A stretch of DNA of 64,000 nt, taken from NCBI RefSeq assembly GCF_021155765.1, contig NC_060112.1, forward strand, positions 14,260,001-14,324,000, read 5' to 3'. The translations under genes and the position numbers were made by a program. Below the pieces are notes generated by a model. That model saw only the letters and a list, made by a program, of their open reading frames with translations. It did no database searches and had not been told where the DNA came from. Each line of letters begins with the position of its first letter. The stretch's first letter is position 1. Source of the DNA: Diprion similis. Lineage: Eukaryota; Arthropoda; Insecta; Hymenoptera; Diprionidae. Positions 61,847 through 64,000 of this stretch are shown one piece after another.

Positions 61847-64000
61847 TCAAATAACTGGATGTTCGTGCTTTCGTCATAATGGGTGACCATACCAAGCATT
61901 GCACGGATTGGGAAAGGGTCAGAAATTTTCACCCCGTTACTGCATTCGGAATGGAAAAGTTCGGAAGAATTGTGGGAGGTAGACAGAATTTCGCAATTAA
62001 CGACATGCACAAAAATTTGATCATAAATAGATTCGTCGGTAGATCGATGAACTTGCGATTTGCAAATCAACATCCATTCACCGACCGTGAAGAGCCCAAA
62101 TAGACCGCAGAGTGATCGGATGATTTGCATCTATCGCCCAGGGGTCCAGATGCTTCTTCAGCGTTTTGTACGCCATCAAAAATCACATATGAACACATTT
62201 AAAACTTGGGAGAACTTGAGAGGTGAAATAAAACTCTTCAACGGCTAAATGTGCTGGTCTCTCACGTGCTCGTCTAGTAACTTTCAATTATTGCATCGCG
62301 GTTTGCAAAACCTGTTGATAAATTAACGGAAAGACTCGTTTGGTTGCTCAAGACCTTTACACGCGTACTTAACGGTCATGCAAGTTATCGATCTCTCCCT
62401 CTGCGTGTGGCATTCATATGTGTTCACGCTATCCCTCAGTGTCTATCGCGTAATAAACGGTCTCAACTTAACCCGCTTAGTACTCTCGATGGTCCAATGT
62501 CCAGCATCAGTTAAGGAAAGTCGCCTCTAACAAGTAACCATTGCAAGGACGAACTTGCTGGTGTTCCAGATAAGTAACTTCAGACGTTCTATTATGTTTT
62601 ATCGGTCCTATGTACACGTGAGAAAATTACAATCGTGATGTCTCTGTGTCTTCAGGCGGTTGTCCTCAAATTTGAATTATAAATTAAAAATCGTAAAAGT
62701 CTTAGCTAGGTCGAGGTCAGGGTTCGTACATATGTTCGAACGACGCAGAGGAATTTCAAGTCTATCGGCAATTTGGTGTTATTAGGAGATGCTTAACTGT
62801 GTAAACAAATACAAACAATCTGGAGGAATATGCGATGTGAAATGTAAGAACGTGTTATCGTCTTCGCAAAAATTCACCACAAGTAAAATATGTCGCGTTT
62901 ACGTAATACCAAGTGTAACGGCGATAGATGGCTTCAATCAAATTGCACTCACTGAAAGCGTCAACTCAGGGAGTAAAATTTCCAATATTTTACATGACGT
63001 GAATTAATGAGGTGAAAAAAAATTTCACGCGTAAGAATATTTGTATACTTGTGTATATGCGGACGTAACGAATGAAAGTTGGTGAAAGACGGTTAAAAAT
63101 TTGTACAAAAAATCGAATGGATACTACGTACGTGAAAGAGAAATGTCGATTTAAATATGATGGGCGAGAAGAAGAAAAAAAAAGAAAAAAGAAAAAAGAA
63201 AAATTTATCAAATAAAAAAATCAACCAGAGAAGAAAAAACGCAGGAGAATATTCACAAGGCAAATAAAACTTCCAACCACAGTGCATGATGCAGCCGTAC
63301 TCATGCTCATGATATGTATGTACATACTCGCAGTTACACATTTGCACAGTATAATTCTGGCTTCAGAAACTTGTGCGTTGCGTAGAACGATATCAAAAGC
63401 GAGCAAAGTGGAACCTGAGTCTTGTGCAGGTGTGACTGCTTACATTGCACTACTGAAAATTCTATGTGTATATCCATTCTCCGTCATGAGTGTAATTACT
63501 AATTTAGAGAACGTGGAGAACCTTGGAATCAGTTTTCACGCTGGATGAGCTTATAGCAGTAATCGTACAGTCTAGTTTCTACGTTCTGATTACAGACAAA
63601 CAAATGTGTTACGTGCTACCGGTGTAATTGGAGAGCGCTCATCCTTACATCAAATCGTTGGACACGTTATATTATACGGATCGAAGAAAATGCCCGCATT
63701 GCCCATACGCAATGTGCAGCTAAGCATGCCGCTGATACTTCCGGAAAAAGCGCTCGCCGTATTTTCCCGTATTTATTATCATCATTCCGCTTTTCACCCA
63801 TAAATCTATGCGTATTATAGATAGAGATGCGTCTTTACTTACGTAAGATTAACGGACACTCGGGCTTCCACGTGTTTGAAACCGGCTTTATTAAGCTCTT
63901 GAAAAAATTCACTCCGTTCGGAACTTTACGTAACACAAGGCAGTCTCGATGTTCGGCATGAGAGAGTTTCACTAGCTTTAAGGTGCATTACGCACACTTT

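Larger units (their letters stand above)
60081..64000. other. Right end of the window
   Basis: The part next to 60080 is the presumed promoter and 5' UTR of the 60-kb exon. Beyond it are a (TCA)n repeat, a 26-base palindrome and small ORFs (minus 61846-61649; both strands about 61843-62130). A purine-rich tract lies at 63170-63240. Nothing is firmly called. Confidence 0.55.

Noticed and set aside
1..64000. Prokaryote-style systems: operons, CRISPR arrays, prophage, toxin-antitoxin pairs
   Set aside because: The DNA is plainly a eukaryotic genome with spliced genes; no array of regular repeats and spacers and no bacterial gene cluster is present.

Overview
This window is nuclear DNA from an insect. 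It is AT-rich and gene-poor, with spliced genes, GT-AG introns from about 80 bases to over 13 kb, microsatellites, and products with clear insect and vertebrate relatives. I lean towards a hymenopteran, possibly a sawfly, from the look of the proteins and the (TTAGG)-like scraps, but no single marker here fixes the order.

Every gene I can name is on the minus strand, so transcription runs from high to low coordinates. (1) At the left edge are the first four coding exons of suppressor of forked / CSTF3, a cleavage-stimulation factor subunit (4062 down to 1). The fourth exon is cut by the window end. (2) COX20, a single-exon cytochrome c oxidase assembly factor, is at 5520-5185. (3) A complete DENND2-type DENN-domain Rab-GEF spans 18467-6641 in eight coding exons. 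Its first exon is about 2.7 kb and encodes a disordered N-terminus; its last exon is only 35 bases. (4) A class B scavenger receptor (CD36 family) spans at least 43755-24580. It has a 14-kb intron and a separate last exon that lengthens the C-terminal tail; its first coding exon is not settled. (5) A first coding exon of an unrecognised protein lies at 60080-59900, and its other exons were not found.

These are housekeeping and signalling genes that are neighbours rather than a pathway: mRNA 3'-end processing, mitochondrial complex IV assembly, Rab/membrane traffic, and lipid or lipoprotein uptake.

The rest is intron and intergenic sequence. It holds a truncated psq/pogo-type DNA-binding ORF (50382-50648), what may be a decayed C2H2 zinc-finger exon (about 51.4-51.5 kb), several long inverted repeats (29.5, 34.9-35.2 and 48.7-49.2 kb), a 26-base perfect palindrome (61769-61794), simple repeats, and a few coding-looking ORFs without recognised homologues (near 4.7, 38.4, 41, 54.2 and 61.7 kb). 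No tRNA, rRNA, CRISPR array or complete transposon was recognised. All splice models were read by eye from frame continuity, splice sites and family knowledge; no search or alignment was run.
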